This document shows, one piece after another, positions 1-7,458 of a stretch of 64,000 nt of DNA. How positions within the stretch are numbered: the stretch's first letter is position 1; each line of letters begins with the position of its first letter. The DNA lies in NCBI RefSeq assembly GCF_000956595.1, contig NZ_JYOO01000012.1, positions 62,001 to 126,000 of the forward strand. The letters are read 5' to 3'. Under the pieces are notes generated by a model. It made no database searches and was not told the DNA's origin. It saw only the letters and a program-made list of their open reading frames with translations. This stretch comes from Priestia aryabhattai B8W22 (lineage in GTDB: Bacteria; Bacillota; Bacilli; Bacillales; Bacillaceae_H). A program made the position numbers and the translations under genes.

Positions 1-668
1 TTAATCACAATATCTCCAACCGTTTTTTGCTGAAATTTCAGCGCTTGATTGCTAAAGTCGATAGAAAATGGCGTCGCAAGCGTAGCATCTGCTCGGCCTG
101 TTTTTAATTGAGTGGTAGCATCATCCGCACCTTGACCGGCGTAAACTACATCGATTTTATTACCGTGTTTTTTATTGTATTTGTCTAGATAGACAGCCGC
201 ATTGCTTGTAGCTCCTACAATCATTTTTTTCCCTTCTAAATCCTTTAATGAATGAATATCATTTCGAGTTTTAGGAACTGTTACATAAAGCGGAGAATAA
301 TTATATGTTTCATCATTAAATAAAAACTTTTTCTTTCGCTCAGCGTTCTGAGCCATGTTATGAGCAATCATATCAATCTTATTGCTTTCTAAGCTAAGAA
401 GCAGATTTGAAAATTCCATTGTTTTAAATTCAAATTTATAATCCTTTAACTCTTTGTCGATCGCTCTTACTACTTCTACATCATAGCCGGTCAGTTTGCC
501 TTTATCATCAATAAAGCAAATGTTAGGAAACTGAGTGCCCGTTCCAACAACAATCGTTTGAACATCTTTTTCTTTCTTTTCTCCTGCACTTGAAGATGCG
601 TTTGTTCCGCATCCTGCCACGCTCACAGCTACTACAATTGAAAGTAAAAACAGCCAATATTTTTTCAT
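1..668 (-). CDS. Amino-acid-type ABC transporter substrate-binding lipoprotein (3' end outside window)
   Basis: The first 222 codons are visible and the C-terminus lies beyond the window edge. The product starts MKKYWLFLLS, has a hydrophobic signal segment and a lipobox-like VAGC at residues 17-20, so it should be a lipid-anchored extracellular binding protein. The mature part carries the polar amino-acid binding (SBP family 3) pattern: GTGTQFPNICFIDDKGKLTG, then YDVEVVRAI, LLLSLESNKIDMIAHNMA and an LKDLEGKKMIVGATSN segment. The SD is GGGGAGG before the ATG. It is divergent from a luciferase-like monooxygenase, an arrangement reminiscent of sulfur amino-acid loci such as B. subtilis ytm/yxe, so a sulfur compound is a possible ligand (inference). 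Its leader contains a terminator-like hairpin. Confidence 0.85.
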   Translation of the reverse strand, partial: MKKYWLFLLSIVVAVSVAGCGTNASSSAGEKKEKDVQTIVVGTGTQFPNICFIDDKGKLTGYDVEVVRAIDKELKDYKFEFKTMEFSNLLLSLESNKIDMIAHNMAQNAERKKKFLFNDETYNYSPLYVTVPKTRNDIHSLKDLEGKKMIVGATSNAAVYLDKYNKKHGNKIDVVYAGQGADDATTQLKTGRADATLATPFSIDFSNQALKFQQKTVGDIVI

Positions 669-705
669 GCGTTCCTCCCCTGAATCCCTCTATTATGTAA
701 TAAAA

Positions 706-745
706 AGAGGCTCTTGATAAAGTATCTGCTTCATCAAGAGCCTCT
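706..745 (-). terminator. Leader terminator (attenuator) upstream of the ABC binding protein
   Basis: A 13-bp perfect stem (706-718 with 733-745, 14-nt loop) is followed on the minus strand by a T run (tttttatt). No minus-strand gene lies upstream, because the neighbour at 988 is on the plus strand. The terminator therefore sits in the 5' leader of the binding-protein gene, about 38 nt before its ATG, which is typical of transcription attenuation. I could not match the leader to a known riboswitch class. Confidence 0.7.
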
Positions 746-801
746 GGTTAACCAGTGGGCTTATTCGTGTAAGATTATTCACATCATAATACTAGTTAAC
801 C
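744..801 (-). promoter_or_regulatory. Structured leader helix next to the attenuator
   Basis: An 11-bp helix can form between 791-801 and 746-756 (GGTTAACTAGT with ACTGGTTAACC, one G-U pair). The 3' arm also contains the perfect palindrome CTGGTTAACCAG (744-755), which abuts and slightly overlaps the terminator stem. This could be a ligand-sensing or protein-binding leader element; the S-box and purine riboswitch core motifs are absent. Confidence 0.4.
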
Positions 802-835
802 GATAAATCAAGTAGGTTTTAGAAAAAAGATTATC

Positions 836-864
836 TTGACAGCTCAGTGTTTACCGCTTAAGAT
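836..864 (+). promoter_or_regulatory. SigA-type promoter of the luciferase-like monooxygenase
   Basis: The -35 is TTGACA (836-841), the spacer is 17 bp and the -10 is TAAGAT (859-864). Transcription would begin near 871, giving a leader of about 117 nt before the gene at 988. Confidence 0.65.
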
Positions 865-915
865 ACAACTAATAAAACAATAAAACTACATATCTACCAG
901 TCAACTGGAGGCAAA

Positions 916-960
916 TGGACACGACAATATGTGTACGTTTGCTTTTTTTATTGTCGTCCA
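916..960 (+). promoter_or_regulatory. Leader stem-loop before the monooxygenase
   Basis: An 11-bp stem (916-928 pairing with 950-960) carries a 2-nt bulge (921-922) and a 21-nt loop ending in a T run. It ends 14 nt before the SD. A 12-nt inverted repeat CCAGTCAACTGG (898-909) precedes it. There is no T run after the stem, so it is not a terminator; role unknown. Confidence 0.4.
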
Positions 961-987
961 GCATTTTATCTTTTGGAGGTAAAACGT

Positions 988-2052
988 ATGAAATTTGCTT
1001 TATTTAGTCTTATTCAAAATATCCAGAACCCGGTTACTGGAGAAACATTAACTGCTCAAGAAAAGTTTCAGCATGTGTTAAATCAAGCAGTGCTGGCAGA
1101 AAAATTAGGTTTTGATGCTTACGGAGTCGGCGAAAGACACGGAGCTCCTTTTTTGTCTTCTTCTCCTCCCGTTGTTTTAAGTGCAATCGCTGCTAAAACG
1201 TCGCACATTCGTCTTCTTACTACCGTTACCGTTCTAAGCATTTTAGATCCTGTACGAGTAGCTGAAGATTACGCAACGCTTGATCACCTGTCGGGTGGAC
1301 GTCTTGAACTGATTATTGGAAAAGGCAATGATCCCCGTCATTATCCGCTTTTTGGCATTACAGAAGAAGAACAATGGGAGTCTCTTGCTGAAAGATACGC
1401 TCTTTTAAAACAGCTTTGGACAGAAGAAAATGTCACGTGGAGCGGCCGTTATCGTCCGCCTTTAACTAACGTTACGACTCAGCCTCGGCCGTTTCAGCCT
1501 TCTATTCCCGTTTGGCATGGAAGCGCGTCAAGCACGCTGTCTACAGAACTGGCAGCTAAATATGGAGAGCCGCTATTTTCATCCAATTCCTTTCACCCTC
1601 AGGCTAAATATAAAGCGCTGATTGACCACTACCGGGAACGTTTTGCTTATTATGGCCATGACCCACGCAAGGCCATCATCGGTTCGGGGGCTAGCAGCCT
1701 ATATATTTCTGATACAACGGAAGAAGCGATTCGCCGCTATCGTCCATACTATAACGCATTTAGCAATACAGAAGCAGCGAAGCATAATCAATCGCCATTC
1801 ACGTCACTAGAAGACATCGTTCAACACGGCCCTGCTTTAGTAGGAAGCCCAGAGCAAATCATTGAAAAAATAATAGACTATCACCATGCTTATGGAAACG
1901 AAGTGCTGAGCATCAGCGTAGACGGTCTAAGCGAAGCAGAGCAGCGCGAACAGCTAGAGCGTTTTGCACGTGATATTGCACCTGTTCTTCGAAAAGAAAT
2001 TCCCAGCAGCGTGTGGGAAAATGAAAAAAGAGGCCAGGACATAACGAAATGA
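988..2052 (+). CDS. LLM-class flavin-dependent oxidoreductase (bacterial luciferase-like)
   Basis: The 354-aa protein has the features of the luciferase-like monooxygenase TIM barrel: MKFALFSLIQNI at the N-terminus, EKLGFDAYGVGERHG, then SAIAAKTSHIRLLTTVTVL and DHLSGGRLELIIGKG. These proteins use FMNH2 supplied by a partner reductase to oxidise small organic, often sulfur-containing, substrates in the cytoplasm. I chose the ATG at 988 because TGGAGGT lies 7 nt upstream; the longer frame from 931 has no SD and runs through the leader hairpin. It is divergent from an amino-acid ABC binding protein, so the two may act on the same imported compound (inference). The exact substrate cannot be read from the sequence. 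Confidence 0.88.
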   Translation: MKFALFSLIQNIQNPVTGETLTAQEKFQHVLNQAVLAEKLGFDAYGVGERHGAPFLSSSPPVVLSAIAAKTSHIRLLTTVTVLSILDPVRVAEDYATLDHLSGGRLELIIGKGNDPRHYPLFGITEEEQWESLAERYALLKQLWTEENVTWSGRYRPPLTNVTTQPRPFQPSIPVWHGSASSTLSTELAAKYGEPLFSSNSFHPQAKYKALIDHYRERFAYYGHDPRKAIIGSGASSLYISDTTEEAIRRYRPYYNAFSNTEAAKHNQSPFTSLEDIVQHGPALVGSPEQIIEKIIDYHHAYGNEVLSISVDGLSEAEQREQLERFARDIAPVLRKEIPSSVWENEKRGQDITK

Positions 2053-2109
2053 ATCCAACCTAAAGACGAACAAATGAGATACATGAGCTGAACCGCTTAT
2101 GACACCGCC

Positions 2110-2182
2110 GTTGATTTCCGTGCAAGGCTTCGCTTTCCGCGGGCGTCCGATGAGCCTCCTCGTCGCTTGCGCTCCAATCAAC
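2110..2182. repeat. Short Bacillaceae intergenic repeat bounded by GTTGATT/AATCAAC
   Basis: This is a 73-bp element with terminal inverted repeats GTTGATT (2110-2116) and AATCAAC (2176-2182). Internally it has the CTTTCCGCGGG and GAGCCTCCTCG words that I recognise from repeats scattered between genes in many Bacillaceae. It is GC-rich against its AT-rich surroundings and codes for nothing convincing. It is the only copy I see in the window. Confidence 0.65.
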
Positions 2183-2234
2183 TGCTAGAAGAACCTATAC
2201 ACATAAAATTTACGTTCACCATCACACTATGAAA

Positions 2235-2285
2235 AAATCCGAACTAATTGGATTCTCCATCAAGAATCTCAATTAGTTCGGATTT
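2235..2285. terminator. Long bidirectional hairpin terminator
   Basis: A 16-bp perfect stem (2235-2250 with 2270-2285) can be extended inward by GATTCT/AGAATC. An A run precedes and a T-rich stretch follows. It separates the plus-strand monooxygenase from the minus-strand DUF805 genes. Confidence 0.8.
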
Positions 2286-2382
2286 CCCTTCAACTAAATT
2301 ACTTTTGTCCCAACCTCTTTTTAATTTAGATACAATTCGCACGTATAGTTTACTCACTTTTTAAACTAATAAACTACTCTGA

Positions 2383-2739
2383 TTAAGACGCCTGCGTGTC
2401 TGTGTCGTAAATATTGGCTATTACTTCGCTTCTTTGACAAAGTAAGATGAGCAGCCAAATGCCTCCGATAACTGGAACAAAGTTAATTAAATACCACCAG
2501 CCGCTTCTTCCTGTATCATGCAGTCGGCGAACAGTGACTGCAAGTGAAGGCAGAATCATTGCTGCTCCGTAAAGTAATACTAAAATAACTCCAAATACCG
2601 AAAGTGAATCGATAAAAACCAAGATATATGAAATAATCATAAAGATATAAGCAAATAATGTAAACATCCAATATTCCGTACGCGTTGCTCTTCCTTGAAA
2701 CGTCGCGTAATTTTTTAACGCTTTTATATACCAGTACAT
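2383..2739 (-). CDS. DUF805 family membrane protein (paralogue 1)
   Basis: This 118-aa inner-membrane protein has the DUF805 pattern: an N-terminal amphipathic stretch MYWYIKALKNYATFQGRATR, the EYWMF motif, three to four hydrophobic segments, and the RRLHDTGRSGWW signature near residues 77-88 followed by a last membrane helix. The function of DUF805 proteins is unknown. It lies 51 nt downstream of a clear paralogue on the same strand, so the pair looks like a tandem duplication and is probably co-transcribed. The ATG follows GAGAGG at a normal distance. Confidence 0.85.
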   Translation of the reverse strand: MYWYIKALKNYATFQGRATRTEYWMFTLFAYIFMIISYILVFIDSLSVFGVILVLLYGAAMILPSLAVTVRRLHDTGRSGWWYLINFVPVIGGIWLLILLCQRSEVIANIYDTDTQAS

Positions 2740-2790
2740 TTTTAAACCCTCTCTTTGTTTATTAAATTAAACTACCTAACCGTTTAAGTC

Positions 2791-3138
2791 CTACGCAACT
2801 TTATTAGGTACATCAAATCGGTTTAACTGCGACTCACTTCGTAGACAAAGAAGAATTAATAGACAAATAGCTCCGGCAATCGGAATAATACTAATGAGCT
2901 GCCACCAACCGCTTCTTCCTATGTCATGCAGTCGGCGTGCCGTCACAGCAAGAGATGGAATAAAGACTGCAACAAGATAAACTATACGCAAAAACGGAGG
3001 CATATCTGTTATAAGTTCAATAGCTGAAAGCACACACCATATAATAAAATTAAATAAGACAAACATCCAATACTCTTTACGTGTTGCTCTTCCTTGAAAC
3101 GTTGCATAATTTTTTAGTACATGTAAATACCACTTCAT
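2791..3138 (-). CDS. DUF805 family membrane protein (paralogue 2)
   Basis: This is a 115-aa DUF805 protein with the same signatures as its neighbour: LKNYATFQGRATRKEYWMF at the N-terminus and RRLHDIGRSGWWQLI in the C-terminal half, with several membrane helices between. I chose the internal ATG at 3138 because AAGGAGG lies 8 nt upstream; the longer frame begins before this SD. It is the first gene of the pair. Role unknown. Confidence 0.83.
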   Translation of the reverse strand: MKWYLHVLKNYATFQGRATRKEYWMFVLFNFIIWCVLSAIELITDMPPFLRIVYLVAVFIPSLAVTARRLHDIGRSGWWQLISIIPIAGAICLLILLCLRSESQLNRFDVPNKVA

Positions 3139-3369
3139 ATAAAAACCTCCTTTTTCAAAACAAATTTTGTAAGACAAGCTTACTAGCAGTAATTACCTTA
3201 GCATACAAAAAATTAATTTCATATCCTATTTTTTGAAAAAAACCCAAATGGTAATATAGATATAGGAGAGAGATGGATAATAGTTAGTAATAAATACCCA
3301 ATAATTTCAGACAAAAAAACCATTTAATTACTATAATTACTTTTAATTAATAAGATGTTTTTTTATAAC

Positions 3370-3397
3370 AAAAAATGCCGTATTAATAAACACGGCA
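3370..3397 (-). terminator. Terminator of the DUF4275 gene
   Basis: A short stem TGCCGT/ACGGCA (3376-3381, 3392-3397) is followed on the minus strand by a T run. It lies just after the stop codon at 3411. Confidence 0.7.
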
Positions 3398-3410
3398 GGC
3401 TCTATCTTTA

Positions 3411-3833
3411 TTATGTTCGGTAAAAGTAAGGTCCACATGAGCTTTCATGGGTAATCACATAAGTCCACGTAAAATCTTTATCAACCACATATAAATCTTC
3501 TAAATACATGTTTGTATTCCCACTTAAATCAGTGCTTGTTAAATGCTTACATTTAGATAGCTGCAGCACTCGTTCATCATATTCAAACAACAAATAACAG
3601 TCGTTCTTAACTTGGTGCTCAAACGCTTGAACCGCTTGTTCCCCTTGCAAGCAAGGGAGCTTTTCATAGCTAAACACATGCCACAAAAATTCATCCATAT
3701 AAATTGTCCTTTTTTGCGATGCGCTTAAAGCATCTGCAAATTCATTTTCCCACCGCTTCCGGAAGAGGTCACCTTGATTCGATAATTTTTTAACAAACAT
3801 TCCTTTTTTCTTTAACGCATTTTTCATTTTCAC
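3411..3833 (-). CDS. DUF4275 family protein
   Basis: The 140-aa soluble protein matches my recollection of DUF4275: a basic N-terminus, the LFRKRWENEFADALS region, FLWHVFSYEKLPCLQGEQA in the middle, and the terminal DFTWTYVITHESSCGPYF motif. The family is common in Bacillus and has no known function. The start is uncertain: the frame opens with GTG at 3833 and has an ATG two codons later, and neither has an ideally spaced SD. It is a single-gene unit with its own terminator. Confidence 0.8.
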   Translation of the reverse strand: MKMKNALKKKGMFVKKLSNQGDLFRKRWENEFADALSASQKRTIYMDEFLWHVFSYEKLPCLQGEQAVQAFEHQVKNDCYLLFEYDERVLQLSKCKHLTSTDLSGNTNMYLEDLYVVDKDFTWTYVITHESSCGPYFYRT

Positions 3834-3911
3834 TAGGCTTTTCCATCCTTTATTCTGTATTCATTTCTTGTTATCGGCTTCTTAACTTATTTGTCCATTA
3901 GTACCTATGCG

Positions 3912-5141
3912 TTAGATTCCTTGTTTTTTGACTAAACTTATTTTATAAAACGCCGGCTTTAACGTGCACAACAACAATACAACCGTACTTAAAAGCATGA
4001 TCAGACTTCCACCAATTACAGCTCCTTGAATCGAAAAGATGTGCGCAGCCATGCCGCATAAAAAAGTCATGATAATGATCAGCAGTGACTCAAGCAGGCC
4101 ATATATGCTTCCTACTCGCCCCATCATGTCAACGGGAATGCTGTTTTGATAAAAGGTTTGAAAACCTGCACTTGCAAAAGCTAACGCAAAGGATAAGCTA
4201 AAAAATCCTGTGCCCATGGTTTGAAAAGAAGAAGAACTCGCATACAGCAAATAGCCAAGCGACACTCCTACACTGCCGGCGCCTATTAGAAAGTTCGTCG
4301 CCAGCTTCTTAGCAAACAGTGTATTCACAACTGCGCCAATCATAATGCCAGCGCCTGCTACGCTTAATAAAAATCCGTATTCGCTTTCGGACAAATGAAT
4401 GACATTTGTTGCAAATGAAACTTCAAGAGAATCAATTGCCGTGGCCATGACCATTAAGAAGCTGAATAATACATAAATGGTGATAATGTATCTGTTGGCT
4501 CTACTGAAGTGAAACACCACTTTCCAATCTTCTCGAATGGTATTTACAGAGAGCTTATTTTCTTTAACTTCTGTTTTTGTATCCAGGTTCGGCATAAACA
4601 AAGTAACCACCCCTGACAATACCAGCGCTGCAGCATTGGCATAAATGGCAAACGCAGGCGTTCCAATCATAAATAACGCACCGGCTGCGGCCGGACCAAG
4701 AAGAAAGCCTCCTGAGTCAATCAAACTGCGCAGTGAATTAAATCTTTTTCGCTTTTCAGTTGGAATAAGCTTTGTGATATAGACCATCGATGCCGGACGA
4801 AATATCGAACTTGCCATACTAATGATAAATACCAGCACATAAATGATCAGTATGGATGAGAAAAACGGAAGGCACGCAATAATCCCGGCACGCATCCAAT
4901 CCAAAAATATCATAAGCTTCCGTTTGTTCATCCGATCAATTAAGCTTCCAGACCATATATTTGTACACAGCGCAGCAAGCGGCTTTATCATGTATAGCCC
5001 CGAAACCGCAAGCGGCGAATTCGTCATATCAAGCATCGTTACATTTAAAGCGATCAAATAAATCCAGTCGCCAATATTACTAGTGCCAATTCCAAACAGC
5101 AATAAACACGGGTATTTCCAAGACAACAGCTTATTTTTCAT
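3912..5141 (-). CDS. MFS transporter, macrolide-efflux (MFS_3) type, T-box controlled
   Basis: The 409-aa protein has about twelve hydrophobic segments in two halves and the MFS loop motif after helix 2 (SGSLIDRMNKRKLMIFLDW). It resembles the MFS_3 exporters that include macrolide-efflux proteins, so it probably moves a small molecule out of the cell using the proton gradient. The SD GGAGG is 10 nt from the ATG. Its leader is a T-box, so expression should rise when one tRNA is uncharged. That suggests a substrate linked to an amino acid: an amino-acid exporter or analogue, or resistance to an inhibitor of an aminoacyl-tRNA synthetase (inference). Confidence 0.82.
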   Translation of the reverse strand: MKNKLLSWKYPCLLLFGIGTSNIGDWIYLIALNVTMLDMTNSPLAVSGLYMIKPLAALCTNIWSGSLIDRMNKRKLMIFLDWMRAGIIACLPFFSSILIIYVLVFIISMASSIFRPASMVYITKLIPTEKRKRFNSLRSLIDSGGFLLGPAAAGALFMIGTPAFAIYANAAALVLSGVVTLFMPNLDTKTEVKENKLSVNTIREDWKVVFHFSRANRYIITIYVLFSFLMVMATAIDSLEVSFATNVIHLSESEYGFLLSVAGAGIMIGAVVNTLFAKKLATNFLIGAGSVGVSLGYLLYASSSSFQTMGTGFFSLSFALAFASAGFQTFYQNSIPVDMMGRVGSIYGLLESLLIIIMTFLCGMAAHIFSIQGAVIGGSLIMLLSTVVLLLCTLKPAFYKISLVKKQGI

Positions 5142-5180
5142 AAAAGAAAGGCCTCCGCTCCATTATTGATTTTTGCCAAT

Positions 5181-5455
5181 AAAAAAATCCCACCCCCAAG
5201 ACATGTGTCTTAGGGGCGAGATTTTGAATCGCGGTGCCACCCTAGTTTGTTCATATGTCGCCATATAAACCTTATCGAGTACGGCTTTCGCTTATACTCT
5301 AGCTTTGTAACGGAAGCAGCCGTCGCACTATCACGTTAGATCCAATGCGCTGCTCAGAGGCTTGCTTCAACAACGTTTTTCTTGCTCCTTTTCAGCTTCC
5401 GGAGCTCTCTGCTAAGAATACATGCTGTCTACTTTTCTCTTCACGGCATTTAATT
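5181..5455 (-). promoter_or_regulatory. T-box leader of the MFS transporter
   Basis: On the minus strand the conserved T-box AGGGTGGCACCGCG is at 5230-5243. A strong terminator follows (stem arms around 5185-5222 with a T run at 5181-5187), and upstream there is a Stem I region with an AGTAG loop element and an AGAGAG bulge sequence. The specifier side reads GAAGCAAGCC (5359-5368). By the GAA-N-codon spacing of known T-boxes the specifier is CAA (5362-5364, glutamine), but a one- or two-base shift cannot be excluded by eye. The T-box call is firm; the amino-acid specificity is not. Confidence 0.85.
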
Positions 5456-5461
5456 TCTAAC

Positions 5462-5491
5462 ATCTTACCATTATTATCTATTTTTTGTAAA
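5462..5491 (-). promoter_or_regulatory. Promoter of the T-box transcript
   Basis: On the minus strand the -35 is TTTACA (5486-5491), the spacer is 18 bp and the -10 is TAAGAT (5462-5467). It lies immediately after the stop codon of the UreI/AmiS-like gene. Confidence 0.5.
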
Positions 5492-5494
5492 TAC

Positions 5495-6109
5495 TTATTT
5501 TAAAATCATTTTTTGCGGCTGAGAAAAGAATAGTCGGTATCCTAGATATACAAAATAAATGATGGAAGCTACCAGCACGATTCCCCACATATTGTACATA
5601 TCCTTATTTCCCCATACACCTGTTAGTGAAAACAGCGCTGGAATTGTTAAGGTCACCCACGACTGGACAATCGCCACTTTCCCCACATATGCAGATACAT
5701 CTTTTTTGCTCGTGTTAAGCACGTAAAATAAAAACCATAAAAACGACCAAAGAATCCATGTAATAGCGTTTACGACGTCATGATAGTGAACAAGAGAAAC
5801 CGTAACGTATACTAAAGCGATAATCGATACCCAAAGTGAATAATAGCCAAGCCCTGTTCCCTGCATTCCTTTTAATACTGTCACGCCTACATATAAATAC
5901 GTAAGGCCAAATAAAAAGATTGCCGTTCTTTCATATAAAATCCAGTTGCTTTGATCTGACGTAATAATTAAATAAAACGGAACAATAACTTGAAAAGCTC
6001 CAACAAATAAGTTAAATACGCCTACATTTTTTTCATCTGCTTTTCCAAGCAGCATCAGTCCATTTAAAAATAAAGCTGCACCTGACAGCAACAGTCCAAT
6101 TTGATCCAT
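5495..6109 (-). CDS. AmiS/UreI family channel protein
   Basis: The 204-aa protein has six to seven membrane helices and follows the AmiS/UreI pattern: GLLLSGAALFLNGLMLLGK, LFVGAFQVIVPF, LFGLTYLYVGV, GLGYYSLWVSI and a late YVGKVAIVQSWVTLTIPALF. Family members are urea or short-chain amide channels; no urease or amidase gene is adjacent, so the solute is unknown. The only SD (AGGAGG, 6143-6148) lies about 33 nt before the ATG, with a 9-bp hairpin between; folding that hairpin would bring the spacing to 10 nt. It follows the nucleoside operon, separated from nupC by a terminator. Confidence 0.85.
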   Translation of the reverse strand: MDQIGLLLSGAALFLNGLMLLGKADEKNVGVFNLFVGAFQVIVPFYLIITSDQSNWILYERTAIFLFGLTYLYVGVTVLKGMQGTGLGYYSLWVSIIALVYVTVSLVHYHDVVNAITWILWSFLWFLFYVLNTSKKDVSAYVGKVAIVQSWVTLTIPALFSLTGVWGNKDMYNMWGIVLVASIIYFVYLGYRLFFSQPQKMILK

Positions 6110-6117
6110 TTTTCAGT

Positions 6118-6148
6118 AAGAAAAGCCCCCAGCTTTTCTTGTCCTCCT
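6118..6148 (-). promoter_or_regulatory. Hairpin between SD and start codon of the UreI/AmiS-like gene
   Basis: A 9-bp perfect stem (6118-6126 with 6132-6140, 5-nt loop) sits between the SD AGGAGG (6143-6148) and the ATG (6107-6109). The linear distance is 33 nt; removing the 23-nt hairpin leaves 10 nt. There is no alternative SD closer to the ATG and no T run after the stem, so a terminator role is unlikely. Confidence 0.5.
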
Positions 6149-6199
6149 CTGTGTCGATGTTTTTCTTTAGGATGCGCGGAGCTATGGTTTACATGTAAA

Positions 6200-6240
6200 A
6201 AAGAAAAAGCACTTCCTTTTAAAAAGGAAACTGCTTTTCT
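6200..6240 (-). terminator. Terminator of the pdp-deoC-cdd-nupC operon
   Basis: The stem arms at 6206-6217 and 6226-6238 are followed on the minus strand by a T-rich tract. It is placed 18 nt after the nupC stop codon. Confidence 0.8.
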
Positions 6241-6257
6241 TTCTTTTTCTATTACAC

Positions 6258-7439
6258 TTATAAAATGAAGCTGACAACAATCGCTGACAGTACGCTTACA
6301 AGCGTAGCTCCGTACAGTAAACGAAGACCAAAGCGCGCTACTGTATTTCCTTGCTTTTCGCTTAAGCCTTTAACAGCTCCTGACACGATTCCAATTGATG
6401 AGAAGTTAGCAAATGATACTAAGAATACAGATACAATTCCAAGCGTTTTAGCACTGAATGTTGAAGCCATATCCGACAGGCTCATCATTGCCACAAATTC
6501 ATTTGTTACAAGTTTTGTTGCCATAATTCCACCCGCTGCCACAACTTCTGAAGCAGGAACACCCATGATGAATGCAAACGGTGCAAACACATAGCCAAGC
6601 AGATGCTGGAACGATAGACCAAATAACATTTCAAACACGTTATCAATCGCAGCCATCAGCGCAACGAAACCAATCAACATCGCACCTACGATAATCGCTA
6701 CTTTAAATCCATCCATAATGTATTCGCCAAGCATTTCGAAGAACGTTTGTTTATGACCAGTTTGTACTTCTAAAATATCTTCTTGATCCGTTACTGTGTA
6801 AGGGTTAATGATAGAAGAAATAATAAATCCACCAAATAAGTTAATCACAATTGCTGTTACTACATATTTTGGTTCAATCATTGTCATATAAGCACCGACA
6901 ATTGACATTGAAACAGTCGACATAGCTGATGCACAAAGCGTATATAAACGGTTTGGCGGCAGTTTGTCTAGTTGCTTTTTAACAGTAATAAATACTTCTG
7001 ACTGACCTACAATCGCAGAAGCTACTGCGTTATAAGACTCTAATTTTCCCATTCCGTTAATCTTGCTGAGAACTAAGCCAATCCATTTCATAATGAACGG
7101 AAGAATTTTAAAGTGCTGTAAAATCCCAATCAAGACAGAGATAAAAACGATAGGAAGCAGCACGTTTAAGAAAAACGGCATTGATCCTTTATTCGCGATT
7201 CCGCCAAATACGAACTCTACTCCTTCATTTGCGTATGAAAGCAGCTTTCCGAAAACGCTGGCAATCGCATTGATAATAATCAAGCCAAACTTCGTGTTTA
7301 GAAGTAAAGCTGATAAAAGAACTTGAATCACAACCATAATAACGATTGGTTTGTATTTGATTTCTTTACGGTTATTACTTGCAAGATATGCTAATCCAAA
7401 GACAACGAGTAATCCTAAGATGCCAATTAAATATTTCAT
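6258..7439 (-). CDS. nupC: NupC-type nucleoside:cation symporter
   Basis: The 393-aa protein has the length of B. subtilis NupC and shows the concentrative nucleoside transporter pattern: many membrane helices, GQSEVFITVKKQLDKLP in the middle, SMSIVGAYMTMI, and the C-terminal FANFSSIGIVSGAVKGLSE stretch that carries the substrate site in this family. It imports pyrimidine nucleosides with a cation. The ATG at 7439 has TGGAGG 5 nt upstream; the four-codon-longer start has no SD. It is the last gene of the salvage operon, 19 nt after cdd. Confidence 0.93.
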   Translation of the reverse strand: MKYLIGILGLLVVFGLAYLASNNRKEIKYKPIVIMVVIQVLLSALLLNTKFGLIIINAIASVFGKLLSYANEGVEFVFGGIANKGSMPFFLNVLLPIVFISVLIGILQHFKILPFIMKWIGLVLSKINGMGKLESYNAVASAIVGQSEVFITVKKQLDKLPPNRLYTLCASAMSTVSMSIVGAYMTMIEPKYVVTAIVINLFGGFIISSIINPYTVTDQEDILEVQTGHKQTFFEMLGEYIMDGFKVAIIVGAMLIGFVALMAAIDNVFEMLFGLSFQHLLGYVFAPFAFIMGVPASEVVAAGGIMATKLVTNEFVAMMSLSDMASTFSAKTLGIVSVFLVSFANFSSIGIVSGAVKGLSEKQGNTVARFGLRLLYGATLVSVLSAIVVSFIL

Positions 7440-7458
7440 AGTATCCTCCACTGCTTAC

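Noticed and set aside
669-870. SAM (S-box) riboswitch before the amino-acid ABC gene
   Set aside because: The context suggested it, but the conserved S-box core words are absent; only generic hairpins are visible.
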